64,000 nucleotides of DNA from Rhizomys pruinosus (GCA_009823505.1 VZQC01005691.1:39324-103323), one strand, 5' to 3'. Shown: positions 22,186-32,940, counted from the stretch's first letter. Numbers and translations are program-made. The notes: generated by a model not told the origin, from the letters alone.

Positions 22186-22690
22186 CCAAACGAGTACTTT
22201 TAAATTGTTTTCCAGGGGTTACAGAAAAATCTAAGACCAAAGCCAACGTAGGGTGAGGAGAGGGAGGGTATTTCAAGCTAGCTGGCTGACCCAGCTAGTG
22301 GGACTGACCCAGGGATCAAATCCTTCCATAAGGAGTCAGCACATTGGGGATTTTATGCCCATGTGACAAATACAAGAGGCATTCTAAAAACACATATGTG
22401 GTATCAATTTAAGTTAACAGAATCACAAAGGCAGGAATGTTGTGAACCATCTGGATAAACAGGGCTTCCCTCCTGGGTAAAAAAATTACTCGGAAAAGGA
22501 CTTTCTATCCTGGGTTTAGCCTCCATAGAGATTCCTGCTTGCCTCTGCCTCCCAAGGACGCCTGCAGATGAGATAGGCTCTGAGCAGAGAACGGTGTGAA
22601 GTGCGAGACTGATAGGTACAATGAAATAAACCTGCTGGGTCTGTATCACACATACTCATCTTTGTCTCCGCGACTGCCACACCCAGTTTA
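22186..22690. other. unassigned stretch
   Basis: No gene. A short CTGCCTCCCAAGG-type B1-like string near 22540-22560 is too short to call. Confidence 0.4.
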
Positions 22691-23115
22691 GACATTGTGT
22701 ATATGTGCTTTTTAAGCGAAGGCGACTAGTATTTTTGCTCTTGTTTGTCCTCACTATGCAGCAATATAACAATGCATTGAGGAGGTTGGGCGTGTTCTTT
22801 ATTATTTCCAGATTTTGTGTCGTTAGCAGTAACACTATATTTTTCCGCAGCTTTCTTTTTGGCTGCTATCACCCGCCAACTCTCATGCTTTTGTCACTCT
22901 TGTTGTGCATCTATGCTGTCATCTTTCACCATTTCCACTCTCCACTATCGCAGTGCTTCCTTGTCCTCCCCGCATTTCCGCCACCAGTTTGTAGGGTTTA
23001 ATGGATGGCGCTCTCCCTCAGAACAGGGAACACTTGCGGTTTACCGTGTACCCCTCTCGTTAATTCGGAGAGTTATACCACTTACTTTTATCATGCTTCT
23101 TATTCGCTAGTGTAA
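22691..23115. other. unassigned CpG-retaining block, possible DNA-transposon remnant
   Basis: This block keeps many CpGs (GGCGACTAG, GTGTCGTTAG, CCCGCATTTCCG, CTCGTTAATTCGGAG) although its neighbours are CpG-poor. The segment CTCTCGTTAATTCGGAGAG is almost self-complementary. I cannot match it to a gene; a young unclassified element or a retrocopy is possible. Confidence 0.3.
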
Positions 23116-23139
23116 ATAAAAAACCAAAAAACTGATTTC

Positions 23140-23920
23140 AGAATCCTCTTACTAGCTAATGAATCTAATACTACTTTAACCTAAATATCTCACATGAGTC
23201 CATGTGAAACAAAGCTTGAAGTGGCTTATTTAACAAGGAACAACGCCTACCAAGACAGGAGAAATCTTCCTATGAGCTTTTGGGACAAAATGTAGTCCAA
23301 AGACAGAACGCCTCACAAAATTCTACAGGGCTATTGCCCACCAGCCTTTGGTTGCCTACCAAAACTTAAGGTAAGACCCTATTGCTGGGGACATTTGAAA
23401 GCCAAGAGTCAATAGAGCAGGAATTCCTGACCGGGAAGGCATTTCCCTTCTGAAGGCTAGCTCGCATAGTTTTGGAGAGCAATAAGTAACCTGCTAAGGG
23501 AGACCATCAATAGATGGTCCAACAACACCAGCTTTACCAGATCACTGGCCGGAAACGGGTTGACGCACGCCTTTAATCCTAGCACTTGGGAGAGAGGCAG
23601 GGGGATCTTTGTTGCGTCAAGGCCAGCCTGGTCTACAGAGTGTAGTTCCCAGGACAGCTGGGGCTAAAAAAAAAAAAAAAAAAAGACAAAAGACCAAAAA
23701 AAAAAAAAAAAAAGATCAAATATCCACATCGATGATGGGCACAGCATATGACATTGGCACAGTAGTGGCACTTTTATCTTGGGGGGCAATCAACGGCTAA
23801 CTAATTGGACTTGAAGAGCACTCCAGAATAGAGCATCATTAATGGTACATGCTCAGAGTGTCGTACTTGGAACCCCATGGCTTCTGTGTATCCCTTAATG
23901 AAGATACTGGCTTTGAATAT
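23140..23920 (+). mobile_element. Lx-type L1 3'UTR fragment
   Basis: AAGGTAAGACCCTATTGCTG, GGCTAGCTCGCATAGTTTTGG and GCACAGCATATGACATTGGC are 3'UTR phrases of rodent Lx-type L1. It matches the reverse complement of 26030-26560 for most of its length and is split by a B1 at 23548. Confidence 0.72.
23548..23714 (+). mobile_element. B1 SINE inside the L1 fragment
   Basis: GCCGGAAACGGGTTGACGCA then a standard B1 body, with two A-rich runs at the end. Small indels in GGGAGAGAGGCAGGGGG and GTAGTTCCCAGG are unlike the consensus. Confidence 0.88.
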
Positions 23921-24550
23921 CTAGTCAAGATGTTTTCTTGCTTTTCCATTGTGCATTTGTTATTATATATTCTTCTTTGCAACTAATGAAGAGGTGTGAA
24001 GAGACATGAAAAAGAACATAGAAATAGCCTGCTTCTTGGCAAAAGTTCCTTCTTACATTTACTGTCTATTGGTGATGCTTGCCTGATGTGATCTTCAGTA
24101 TGGCCACTGTAATACTAATATTTTTTTCACTCTAGTTCAGTTAGCCCTGGGCATTCTTCTATAAACAAGAGTATTTTCTCCTCCTCCATTTTCCTGCCAT
24201 TGGTATTGATTCATGATATTCATTCAGTGGTTTAGAATGTATGCTGCACTTGTTGCTTAAATTGTCCCAGACTTGACCATCAAGAACCCCACAAAGCTAA
24301 CCTAGCTTCATACATGGTTTTTTACCATTTCCTTACAAGCTGGAGTAACAAGATGCTCCCAGCCCATCTTCCAACTTTCCATTCCATCCCACTGTCCTAA
24401 GGTATCTTACTTCCTTTTAGTGTAGAAAGTGATGATCAAAGCCTAGGTAATAAGTATTCTTACCATAAGCACGAACATTTATACATGAAAGTGTGTATTC
24501 ATGCATAAATACATATAAACAGCTAAAAATACAGTCACTGATACACATGC
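23921..24550. other. unassigned stretch
   Basis: AT-rich, with no gene or repeat recognised. Confidence 0.5.
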
Positions 24551-24639
24551 TATGTTTTTTTTTCTCCCTTTTTATAAATGAGGAATCCACACTGATGATG
24601 TTTCACATTCCAACTTATACCTCCAGAGTTCTGTCTTTC

Positions 24640-24725
24640 TCTTCTGCAGCCAAGGCTGATCTTGAACTCCTGATTCCCCAGGCTCATCCTCCCAAGTAGC
24701 TGCATCTACAAGCCTATACTATTAA
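24640..24725 (-). mobile_element. very old B1-like fragment
   Basis: CCAAGGCTGATCTTGAACTCCTGA, then CATCCTCCCAAGTAGCTGC, recalls the reverse-complement right half of a 7SL-derived SINE. Confidence 0.5.
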
Positions 24726-25069
24726 GCCCAACTTCCTCTTCCTTGTGTCATATTTGGGTCTTTGATTTCACAGAGAATTCTGCTTCCTATCATATTGATC
24801 CATTGGCTTATCCTTATAACACTTCTAAAATAGTTCAAGAATTGTTTGGCCGGTACCACCTTAATAAATCTACTAAAGAGAGTTCGGGAGATATTTCCCA
24901 TTCTCAGCACCACCAGCTCAATCTCAGAACCCTAACATTCACATAGACACATATAGCACCTGCCCACAATGGAGTTAGGCAGGTACTCAAAGAGTGCCTT
25001 CTTCCATTCCTTCCCTTTGCCTCTTTATTTTCTTCTCTCCTTTTGTCTCTTTGTAAGGATATCATATTA

Positions 25070-26560
25070 TTTTATTTTTGAAAATTTTTATTAAATTTTT
25101 GTGCATTTTATAAGACTATCTCAATCAATCTTAATCATCTTTATACCACCTCCCCCATTGGTATCCTCCCATAAACCCCTTCCCCAATGGAATTCATACA
25201 TTCTGTCATTTGTGTTAAGGTCTATTGTGTCAAGTCAGTGTTCCCAGATGTTCTTCATGCAAGTTCATCTACTGAGGTCTAGTTAGCCTATCTAGGGTCC
25301 CATGCATTAAGATCAGCTCTACCTCACCCAGCAGTAATCAGCTGCCCATAGTTCTTCACCTAAGATTGTGTTTCTGCTGCCCATTTCCCCAGTTCTATGC
25401 TGGGTTTTGTCTGCTTAAGTTTGCATGGCTCTTGTGCCTGCTGAAGCCATTGCTGTAGGTTCATATGAACAGGGTCTCAGGAGCTTGTAGGATTCATTTC
25501 CATATGGTCATGCACTTCCTTCCTGGCTCTTACAATTTTTCTGTCCCATCTTCCACAATGATCCCTGAGCCCTGGGTGGGTAAAGAATCCTGTCCAAAGA
25601 CCCACACTCTGCAGACTCCTAATCTCCATGCTTTAGCCATTTGTGACCTTTATTATTCCTGAACCTCTGTTGCATGAGGGAGCTTCATTAATGAGAACTG
25701 GGAGATTTTTTTAGTGTCCTCTTTACTCCTTGTCCTATGTTCCATGAACCTTGGGTGTAGAGCCTGCACTGCAGATGTGCCACTTAAGCTTGGGCAATTC
25801 ACAGACGATGTCTGTGTGTGAGCAGTTATGGTACTCTCTAATAGTCTCCACCTGGTATAAAAGAAGTTTCTTTGATGAGTGGTGACTAAGATACACATCT
25901 GTAAATATAAGCTTACACATTTTGTACATAGTAAAAAATTATAGTAGTCTAAGGATGAGATGGACAGTCTTAGGGTTTTCTCTAAGATCTATGACCTCTC
26001 CAGCCATATGTATTTGACTATGTTTAAAGTACCAAACATGAGTTTCCTCCCATTGAGTAGGCTTTAAGTTCAATTAGGTAACCATTGATTCCCCCCAAGA
26101 TAAAAGTGCCACTACTTCACCAATGTCATATGCTGTGCCAGCCATTGATGTGGTCTTGAAGCTGCTGTCAGATCATCAATTGATGTTCTCCCTTAGCAGC
26201 TTGCATAGTGTTCTCCAAAACTATGAGAGCTAGCCTTCCGGGAAAATGGCTTCCAGGTCAGTTCCAGTTCTATTGCCCCAAATCCAGTCTCTGAAGTATG
26301 TCCTGTCTTCAGCAGTAGGGTCTTACCTTCAGGTCCTGGAGACAGTCAAGGGCTGTGGCAATAGCCTGTGTAATTTTGGGAGTCTCTTGAACTACCCTGG
26401 CCAACTACTCAAATGAAGGTTTCTCCTGTCTGGCAGTGTTTCTTGTTATGTAGCCTTCAGATTTTCACATGGACTCATGTAGAGATATTATATGTGAAAT
26501 TTGTCATTAGGTTGTTGGACTAACATGTTTCCCTCTGGTTTTTTTTTTATACTAGCTAAA
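25070..26560 (-). mobile_element. Lx-type L1 3' end, about 1.5 kb
   Basis: On the minus strand it ends with a G-rich tract (reverse complement of 25140-25200), then TGCACAAAAATTTAATAAAAATT at 25075-25100. Upstream phrases include GACAGAAAAATTGTAAGAGCC (complement of 25530) and GCACAGCATATGACATTGG (complement of 26130), both rodent L1 3'UTR hallmarks. It is longer than the opposing fragment at 23140 and has no ORF2 coding. Confidence 0.75.
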
Positions 26561-26663
26561 CATTATTTATCTCTCCTCTCCCAGGACATGATATTATTTA
26601 TTTAAAATGTAGTTGGATTCATTTTTTCCTTTTCTTTCTGGCTTAGATTGTTCCTTATTTGGG

Positions 26664-26807
26664 GGGGTCTTTTTAGAGACAGGATCTCCCTATAGCCCCA
26701 GCTTGCCTGGAACTCTTTATGTAAACCAGGCTTGCCTCTATTTCACAAAGGTCCACCTGCCTCTGCCTCCTGAGTGTTAGGACTAAGGTGTGTGCCACCA
26801 AACATGG
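26664..26807 (-). mobile_element. B1 SINE, diverged
   Basis: GGTCTTTTTAGAGACAGGATCTCCC to GTGTGTGCCACCAAACATGG. Confidence 0.87.
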
Positions 26808-26841
26808 AAATAACTTTTTTCAGAGTACTAAATTTGTACAG

Positions 26842-26990
26842 TGCCAGGTGTGGCAGCATGCCTTTAACCCTGGTGGTACCAGGAGGCTGAGGCAGACAGA
26901 TCTCCATGAGTTCAAGGCCAGCCTATTTATATAGTGAGTTACAGGAGAGCAAGGGCTACCTAGTGAGACCCTGACAAAAAAAAAAAAAAT
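26842..26990 (+). mobile_element. B1 SINE, old
   Basis: GCCAGGTGTGGCAGCATGCC to AGTGAGACCCTGACAAAAAA. CpG-depleted relative to the young copies. Confidence 0.86.
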
Positions 26991-27014
26991 GCTTTCAAAC
27001 ACAAGACTCAAAAC

Positions 27015-27077
27015 TGGAGCTGGGAGTGCGGCTCACTGGTAAAGTGCTATGCTTAGCATGTATGAGGCTTTGTGCTG
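27015..27077 (+). mobile_element. ID-like element
   Basis: CTGGAGCTGGGAGTGCGGCTC then GGTAAAGTGCTATGCTTAGC, a diverged ID core with an A-box and B-box layout. Confidence 0.65.
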
Positions 27078-27521
27078 GGTGGCTTTTCCTGGGAAGATGT
27101 AAACATACATTTACCGCATAGGGTGTCAACGACAGACCAAAGCCTAATTCTACCCAAGTCCAGCCCAGCAGCAGGGATGAGCAGATGGCGCAAAGCTTCA
27201 TCACTGAAAAGCCTCAGCATCAGGGCCACTCAGGAAAACTGGACTTACAGTTAGTTCAGGAGCCAGGAGTAGATGGACCAGTCTCTCTTGCCAGAAATTG
27301 TTAACTGTGTTTACAACCTTGGGGAGGCACCTCGTGACTCTTCTGCTCCTCAGCATCCCTCCTCCCTCCAGGAGGGAATGTTTTTATTTGAAGGAAAAAT
27401 CTATAGAGCAGAGGCCCTGTGTTTGTTCTTCAACATAAAAGAGAGGAGGAGAAGGGGAAATAGACGGGCAGAAAAGAGGGGGATAGAAAGAAGAAGGATG
27501 GGTGATCAAAGCCGAGCAGAA
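27078..27521. other. unassigned stretch
   Basis: No gene. A purine-rich run (GAGAGGAGGAGAAGGGG) lies near 27440-27500. Confidence 0.45.
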
Positions 27522-27622
27522 GCCAGGCATGATATAGCACATGCCTGTAAATCACAGCACTTAGGCAGAGGCAGGAGGATCACGGTGAGCTAAGGCAAGG
27601 AGCCCCTGTCTCAAGAACAGCA
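27522..27622 (+). mobile_element. old B1-like fragment
   Basis: GCCAGGCATGATATAGCACATG to AGCCCCTGTCTCAAGAAC. Confidence 0.75.
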
Positions 27623-27681
27623 GCTACAGCAATTAATTAATTATTTTAATTTAATTTCATTAAAACCAATCATACAAATGG

Positions 27682-27842
27682 GACTGTCTGAGATGGCTCA
27701 GAGGGTAAACTTTTACCCTGATCACTCAGGTTTGGTACCTGGAACCCACATCAAAGTAGACAGAGAAAACCCACTCCACAAAGTTGCCTCCAACCCCCAC
27801 GCTCATGCCTTCACATACAATAATAAGAATAATTTTTTTAAG
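27682..27842 (+). mobile_element. B3-like SINE, diverged
   Basis: CTGAGATGGCTCAGAGGGTAAA start, GGTTTGGTACCTGGAACCCAC as the B box, and an A-rich end. Old copy. Confidence 0.65.
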
Positions 27843-28039
27843 AAAACACCTAACAGAGGAGGAGGAAGAGAAGTGCAATGTCCGTCCCTCCCGTTCCTCC
27901 CTCAGCCTTACCTTTAACAATTGCCTTCGGCTGGCAAAGGTCATTGTTTTGTGGCTTATCTGTTCTGTTTTCTTAGTAACTAAGGATATGTGTATATGTT
28001 GTTTTCCCTTCTGTTTTTGTTGTTATTGTTGTTTTGTTT

Positions 28040-28193
28040 TGTTTCTTTTTTGTCTTTTCGAGACAGGGTCTCCCTGTAGCCCCAGCTGTCCTGGAACTCA
28101 CTCTGTAGACCAGGCTGGCCTTGAACTCACAAAGATCTGCCTGCCTCTGCCTCCCAAGTGCTAGTATTAAAGGCGTGCGCCACCACGCCCTGC
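28040..28193 (-). mobile_element. B1 SINE
   Basis: T-rich tail, then GTCTTTTCGAGACAGGGTC to GCGCCACCACGCCCTGC. Close to consensus. Confidence 0.93.
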
Positions 28194-28202
28194 TTTTTTT
28201 AT

Positions 28203-28421
28203 TTTCTTTTAATTTATTTTTGTATGTGTATGAGTGTACTGTCTGCATGTAGGTTGGTGCACCTGTGTCGTGCAATGCCACAGAGATCAGAAGAGGGTAT
28301 CGGATTCCCTTGAACTGGAGTCAAAGATGGTTCTCAGCTGCCATGTGGGTGCTAGGGATCAAACCCGGGTCCTCTGCAAGAGCAGTCAGCGCTCTTAACC
28401 GCTAGGCCATCTCTCCAGCCC
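28203..28421 (-). mobile_element. B2/B3-type SINE, short subfamily
   Basis: Reverse-complement copy ending GGCCATCTCTCCAGCCCC; it lacks the 17-bp duplication. It lies 10 bp from the B1 before it, in the same orientation. Confidence 0.94.
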
Positions 28422-28796
28422 CCATGTTTCTTTTTTAAACAGAATCTTTAAGCAGATTCAGATCTCCACCACAAAATAAAAAAACAAAGTAGAGTTAAAT
28501 ATCTAGTAAGACATCCAAAAGTGTTTTATAGAACATTAATGTCTTAAAAACTTGGCAACTATTCAAAATAATATTTTGATATTAGTGCAATGAATATCAG
28601 TGAACTAAAAATCCAGAGAAGCAAAATAATACATATTAATGTAATTAAATATTTTCCCAGCATACCTACCTAACCAAGAAACTATTTTTATGCCAACCAT
28701 ATTACTATCAATGGAAGAAGGAAATACTCCTTGGAACAGTTCTTTTGACAGTTACCAGTAATTCCTAAGGCTGAGCATGAGGAGCTGTCTTCAACC

Positions 28797-28800
<4 letters not shown>
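28422..28800. other. unassigned stretch
   Basis: AT-rich with no gene or repeat recognised. Confidence 0.5.
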
Positions 28801-28828
<28 letters not shown>

Positions 28829-29003
28829 TCTTTTTATTTTTTTAGTCTTTTTGAAACAGGGTCCTCGCCTGTACCCCTTTGCTGGCCTGAACTCCACTAT
28901 GTAGTCACTATGTACTATCAAGCTGGCTTTGAAGTCACAACAGAGATCCACCTGCCCCGACCATGCAATACGGATAAAGGTATGCACCACCCTTTGCCTG
29001 GCT
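28801..29003 (-). mobile_element. B1 SINE with many indels
   Basis: A 27-bp poly(T), then GTCTTTTTGAAACAGGGTCC to CACCACCCTTTGCCTGGCT. The body has an internal near-duplication (CTATGTAGTCACTATGTACT) and several single-base indels. Confidence 0.82.
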
Positions 29004-29037
29004 AGTCGAGAAGTTTTAAGAAAGGTATAAATCGATT

Positions 29038-29258
29038 GGGGCTGAAGCAGATCGCTCAGTCGAGTTAGAAGCACTGCGCCTGCCTCTTAGAGGACTTGGG
29101 TTGGTTCCAGCACCAATAGTGAGCGTAATCAACCCCATGCTGTAACCTTAGTTCAAGGGAATCTGAGCCCGCTCTTCTGACATCAGAAGCATTCCAACAG
29201 TTCTGGTGCACTTACACATATGAGCTCACAAGAAACAAACACACAAGAAAACATAGAA
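29038..29258 (+). mobile_element. B2/B3-type SINE with many indels
   Basis: GGGCTGAAGCAGATCGCTCAG start and CTTAGAGGACTTGGGTTGGTTCC B box. It departs from sister copies mainly by insertions and deletions. Confidence 0.8.
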
Positions 29259-29357
29259 TGTAATTAGACAGTAATTAAATTAAAAGTATAGATGTTTAGG
29301 CCCACTCCAGTCCTGTTAAGTCATATTCTTTAAGAATGGAACCTTAGAGACACTCAT

Positions 29358-29502
29358 GTTATAAGAGCACTGCTGCCTGGCTAGGAGACGCAGTTTGGTT
29401 CAGCACCATGGCAGCTCACAATGGTCTGTAACTTCAATTACAAGTGGGATCTGACTGACGATTGTCTGGCCCTCACCAGCACGCATCCTATGCCAGGAGA
29501 AA
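29358..29502 (+). mobile_element. B2/B3-type SINE fragment
   Basis: AAGAGCACTGCTGCCTGGCT, GTTTGGTTCAGCACCATGGC and GTCTGTAACTTCAATTACAAG follow B2/B3 order. The 5' end is missing and the copy is indel-rich. Confidence 0.65.
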
Positions 29503-29532
29503 ATACTCGACAAATCAGAAATCTATATCGGG

Positions 29533-29690
29533 GCCAGGTGTGGTGGTGCATGCTTTTAATCCTAGCACTTGGGAGGCAGAGGCAGGCAGATCTCTGTGAG
29601 TTCAAGGCCAGCCTGGTCTACAGAGCAAGCTCTGGGCCAGCTGGGACTAAAGGGAGACCCTGTCTCAAAAAGACAAAAAAAAAAAAAAAA
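29533..29690 (+). mobile_element. B1 SINE
   Basis: GCCAGGTGTGGTGGTGCATG to CTGTCTCAAAAAGAC plus a 16-base A tail. Confidence 0.94.
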
Positions 29691-29703
29691 GAATAACCTC
29701 ATG

Positions 29704-29969
29704 GAGCTGGAGAAATGGCTCAGTGGTTAAGAGCACTGACTGCTCTTGCAGAAGAGGAGGTTCAATGCCCAGCACCCACACTGCAGCTAAGAACCATCTT
29801 TAAGCCAGACATGGTGGCGCACGCCTTTAATCCTAGCACTTTGTAGATGTAGAGGCAGGCAGATCTCTGTGAGTTCAAGGCCAGCCTGGTCTACAGAGTG
29901 AGTTCCAGGCCAGCTGGGGCTATAAGTAGACCCTGTCTCAAAAAATAAAATAAAATAAAATAAAATAAA
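29704..29969 (+). mobile_element. chimeric B2-B1 retroposon
   Basis: Residues 29704-29801 are the 5' part of a B2/B3-type element, ending within the AAGAACCATC region. Without any B2 3' half it continues as a complete B1 (29803-29940) with an (AAAAT)n tail. The nonamer AACCTCATG flanks the whole compound unit at 29695-29703 and 29970-29978, and no duplication flanks the B1 alone. This suggests one insertion of a fused RNA or template-switch product. Confidence 0.75.
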
Positions 29970-29991
29970 ACCTCATGAGGTCAATGAAAGG

Positions 29992-30077
29992 GACTGTAGA
30001 TGTAGCTCAGTAGTAGAACAGTTGACTAGAATCATATTTGAGGCCCTATTTTCAATCCCCAGCACTGGACACAAAAA
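29992..30077 (+). mobile_element. ID-like element
   Basis: TGTAGATGTAGCTCAGTAGTAG, then TTTCAATCCCCAGCACTGG, the ID core with tRNA-Ala-like boxes. Confidence 0.72.
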
Positions 30078-30489
30078 GTCATTAAAGGCATACTTTTAAA
30101 CCTTTTCTTCTTTTATTGTTCTGGAACAAACAGGTTATCTCCACATACTGGCCCTCTCTCTGGAAATGCCAACCTCTCAACACCTCTGAGCCTACTTACT
30201 ACCCACTTTTCCTGTTGTATTTTCTTCCAGATTATGCCTCTTTATGATCCATCCCATAAGCTGTCTGTTTAAGACAACTTCTAAGTGGTGTAGAGCACAG
30301 TCCCCTTTGCAAAGGAACCACGAGTCTCAAGCCCAAATCAGGCGCTAGAATCACAAGGGATAGCTGACTCCAGGTTGTCACACACATCAGTTAAAAGCTC
30401 TAGGCTATCACCACCAAGGTACACTGGAGAGAAGCTGATGCTGCCTCCTGGGAAATATATCTCAGGAGGTATTTGTGAGAATGTAGAAG
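30078..30489. other. unassigned stretch
   Basis: No gene or repeat recognised. Confidence 0.5.
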
Positions 30490-30600
30490 TAGGCATTAAG
30501 CATGTAGACAAATCACTTTGTCTCTGATCTTCAGTTTCTTGTTTTGTAAAATGAGTACAAACTTAGCCGCCTAATAGTACAGAAACCTGGAAAGAATTAG
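30490..30600 (-). mobile_element. MIR fragment
   Basis: CTTTGTCTCTGATCTTCAGTTTC followed by TTTTGTAAAATGAG is the reverse-complement MIR core. Confidence 0.6.
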
Positions 30601-30977
30601 AACATGAGGAATTTCCCACTCCTGTGATTCCACTAGAATTCAAGACACACTACTCACAAATGTTGCTCCTCTACTTTTGTTAAAATGGAACTTCTTCCAT
30701 TTTGAAAGGTATGTATGTTTTTCTCTTACTAATTTTACCTTGGGTTATAGGTGCTTCAGCCATGACCCTAGTAAGGGTCGGAAAAAGTTTCTCACCCTGA
30801 AATCCTGAGAATATTTTCTGAATTTCCTCTTCTAGTAGATAATGATGAAATAAATAAATAACTTCCCGGCATTTTCTGAGGATGAAATGAGGCAATGGAA
30901 GTGAAACAGAGTGCTCGGCAGAGCCATCCCTGCCTTGAAAAATGGAAGACAGCCTGATTCGCTCTAGACTTCAGAGA
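30601..30977. other. unassigned stretch
   Basis: Nothing recognised. Confidence 0.5.
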
Positions 30978-31032
30978 AGACTGGGATGGAGCTCAGCATA
31001 TTCAAGGCCCTCAGTTTGATTTCTACATTGAA

Positions 31033-31069
<37 letters not shown>

Positions 31070-31072
31070 TAC
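30978..31072 (+). mobile_element. ID-like element with (GA)n tail
   Basis: GACTGGGATGGAGCTCAGCATA and CCTCAGTTTGATTTCTAC are a diverged ID core. The tail is a GA microsatellite at 31031-31070. Confidence 0.6.
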
Positions 31073-31117
31073 ACCAAACTCAAAAGTGACAAAAAGAAGA
31101 AAAAGACAAGAAAAGGA

Positions 31118-31341
31118 GGGACTGGAGAGTTAACTCAGCAGTCAAGAGTATCTGCTGTTCCTATAGAAGAACCAGGTTGGGTTCCCAGCACCCACACTGC
31201 AGCTCACAACCATGTGCAACTCCATTTCCAGGGGATCTGATATCCTCTTCTGGCCCCTGCCGTCACCAGGCACATACATGGTGCACATATATACATGTAG
31301 GCAAACACTCAAACACATAAAAATAAATAAATCTTTAAGGC
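31118..31341 (+). mobile_element. B3-type SINE
   Basis: GGGACTGGAGAGTTAACTCAGC start, TCCATTTCCAGGGGATCTGA, then CACCAGGCACATACATGGTGC, the classic B3 3' region, and (AAATA) tail. Confidence 0.9.
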
Positions 31342-31377
31342 AAAAAAGAAAACTCAAATGACTAATATTCATTTGTC

Positions 31378-32105
31378 ATTCATAAATAAATTTTCTATTT
31401 TATTGTTATTTTTCTGTGGTGGCAAATTATAAGTAACATAAACTTGATCATTTTAATCATCTTGGCTACCCTGCTGGGGACAGTGTCACAAAACCATCAT
31501 TACCATCCATCTCCTGAACTCCCTTACCTAGGACTGAAATTCTGTTCCCATTAAGTCATAAAATCTTCCCTCTCCCTACTAACAGTTACTAACTGCTGTC
31601 CTCTTTTGACTGTGAATTTGACAGTTTTAAACAACTCCCATAAATAGGATAATAACATTTTTTTTGTCATGTGGGGATGATTTCTTACTTCACTTTGCAG
31701 AATGTCTTTAGTGTTTATCCAGCCTGTGGTTTGCATCAGAATTGCATTCCCTTTTAAGGCTAAGTAATGTTCCATTATGTATAAATCTCATTTTGTTTAA
31801 TCGACTCATCTTCTTTATCAAAATCAAGGTTGTTTCTGCTGTTGGGACCTTATGAATAATGTGAGCATCTGAGTTCTTTAAGCTGTATATCCAGAAGTGG
31901 AAATCCTGAATTGTATGGTCATTTTATACATAATTTTTTGAGAAACCACTCACCACTTTCCACAGTGACTGTCCCATTTGCCTTTCCACCAGCTGTAGAT
32001 AAGTGTTCCAGTTTTTCAACACTTGTTCTTTTCTGGGGCTGTAAATGTGACCTCACCCTGCTGGGTCAATGGAGTTTCCCTGCCTTGACTTGTATCTCTA
32101 ATTTC
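31378..32105 (-). mobile_element. ancient L1 (L1M-like) 3' end, antisense
   Basis: TCCATTATGTATAAATCTCA, AAGGTTGTTTCTGCTGTTGGG, AGCTGTATATCCAGAAGTGG and ACTTTCCACAGTGACTGTCCC read as the reverse complement of the L1 ORF2 end. Diverged to the level of mammal-wide L1s. Confidence 0.72.
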
Positions 32106-32142
32106 TTTTTTTACTTGCTCTGGGTGGACCTTAGGGGTGGTT

Positions 32143-32245
32143 TTGTTGGTTTGGTTTGGTTGGGTTTGGTTGGGTTGGGTTGGGTTGGGTTGGGTTGGGT
32201 TGGGTTGGGTTGGTTTGGTTTGGTTTGGTTTGGTTTGGTTTGGTT
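32143..32245 (+). repeat. (GGGTT)n / (GGTTT)n pentamer array
   Basis: About ten GGGTT-type units (32160-32210) bounded by GGTTT units on both sides; it forms the tail of the following antisense B1. The G-runs on the + strand could form G-quadruplexes. Confidence 0.92.
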
Positions 32246-32382
32246 TTGAGACAGGGTCTCTCTGTAGCCCCAGCTGGCCTGGAACTCATTATGTAGACCA
32301 GGCTGGCCTTCCTCTCACAGAGATCTGCCTAACTCTGCCTCTGGAGTGCTAAGATTAAAGGTGTGCACCACCACGCCTGGCT
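32243..32382 (-). mobile_element. B1 SINE with pentamer tail
   Basis: TTTTGAGACAGGGTCTCTCTG to CACCACCACGCCTGGCT. The A-rich tail has evolved into the preceding pentamer array. Confidence 0.92.
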
Positions 32383-32690
32383 TATTTCTGATTTCTTAAT
32401 CAGTAATGTTAAGTCTGTTGCCATGTTATTATTTTTTTCTTAATTGTATTGTGTAAAGATCTATTTCCCACGGTCAGTACTTTTCCCACTTAATGTGCAT
32501 TTGAATATCCTCCAGTTCTCAGCACACGCACATTCTGATTCAGTAAGTCTCCTCTGGAGCCCTAGATTCTGCAGGCCTAGCAGTCCTCCACATGGTATTT
32601 ACATTAAGCCTGCGTCCTCCCATTTCATTAGCCACGCTTTAGGATCAAGGAGGATTTGGTCAGGTTGGGATATCATGCTTGTTTTCTGTC
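32383..32690. other. unassigned stretch
   Basis: Nothing recognised. Confidence 0.45.
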
Positions 32691-32694
32691 AACC

Positions 32695-32940
32695 ACCTGT
32701 TTCAGTTATTTTCTTCCCTTGCCATGACAAAGGACAGGATAAAAAATTTCAACTTTTGGGAAGAAGGGTTAATTTGGCTCATGGTTTGATCCCTTCTATA
32801 CAGCAGGAAGGAAAGCATGGTGCCGGAAGTGTGAGGCGGCTGCAGCCAGGAAGCAGAGGGATGAATGCTGGTGCTTCCGTGTCACTCTGTCTGCGATCAC
32901 AGCCAACTGGATAGCGCCACCCACATTTAGAAGTCGTCTC
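32695..32940 (-). mobile_element. antisense MaLR-type LTR fragment
   Basis: TTTCAGTTATTTTCTTCCCT then GACAAAGGACAGGATAAAAAA and TTTGGCTCATGGTTTGATCCC follow antisense MaLR order. Boundaries approximate. Confidence 0.55.

Noticed and set aside
32157..32210. Interstitial telomere repeat
   Set aside because: The unit is the pentamer GGGTT, not TTAGGG, and it is the tail of a B1.
32444..32914. 156-codon open frame
   Set aside because: It runs into an antisense MaLR fragment and lacks any recognisable domain.
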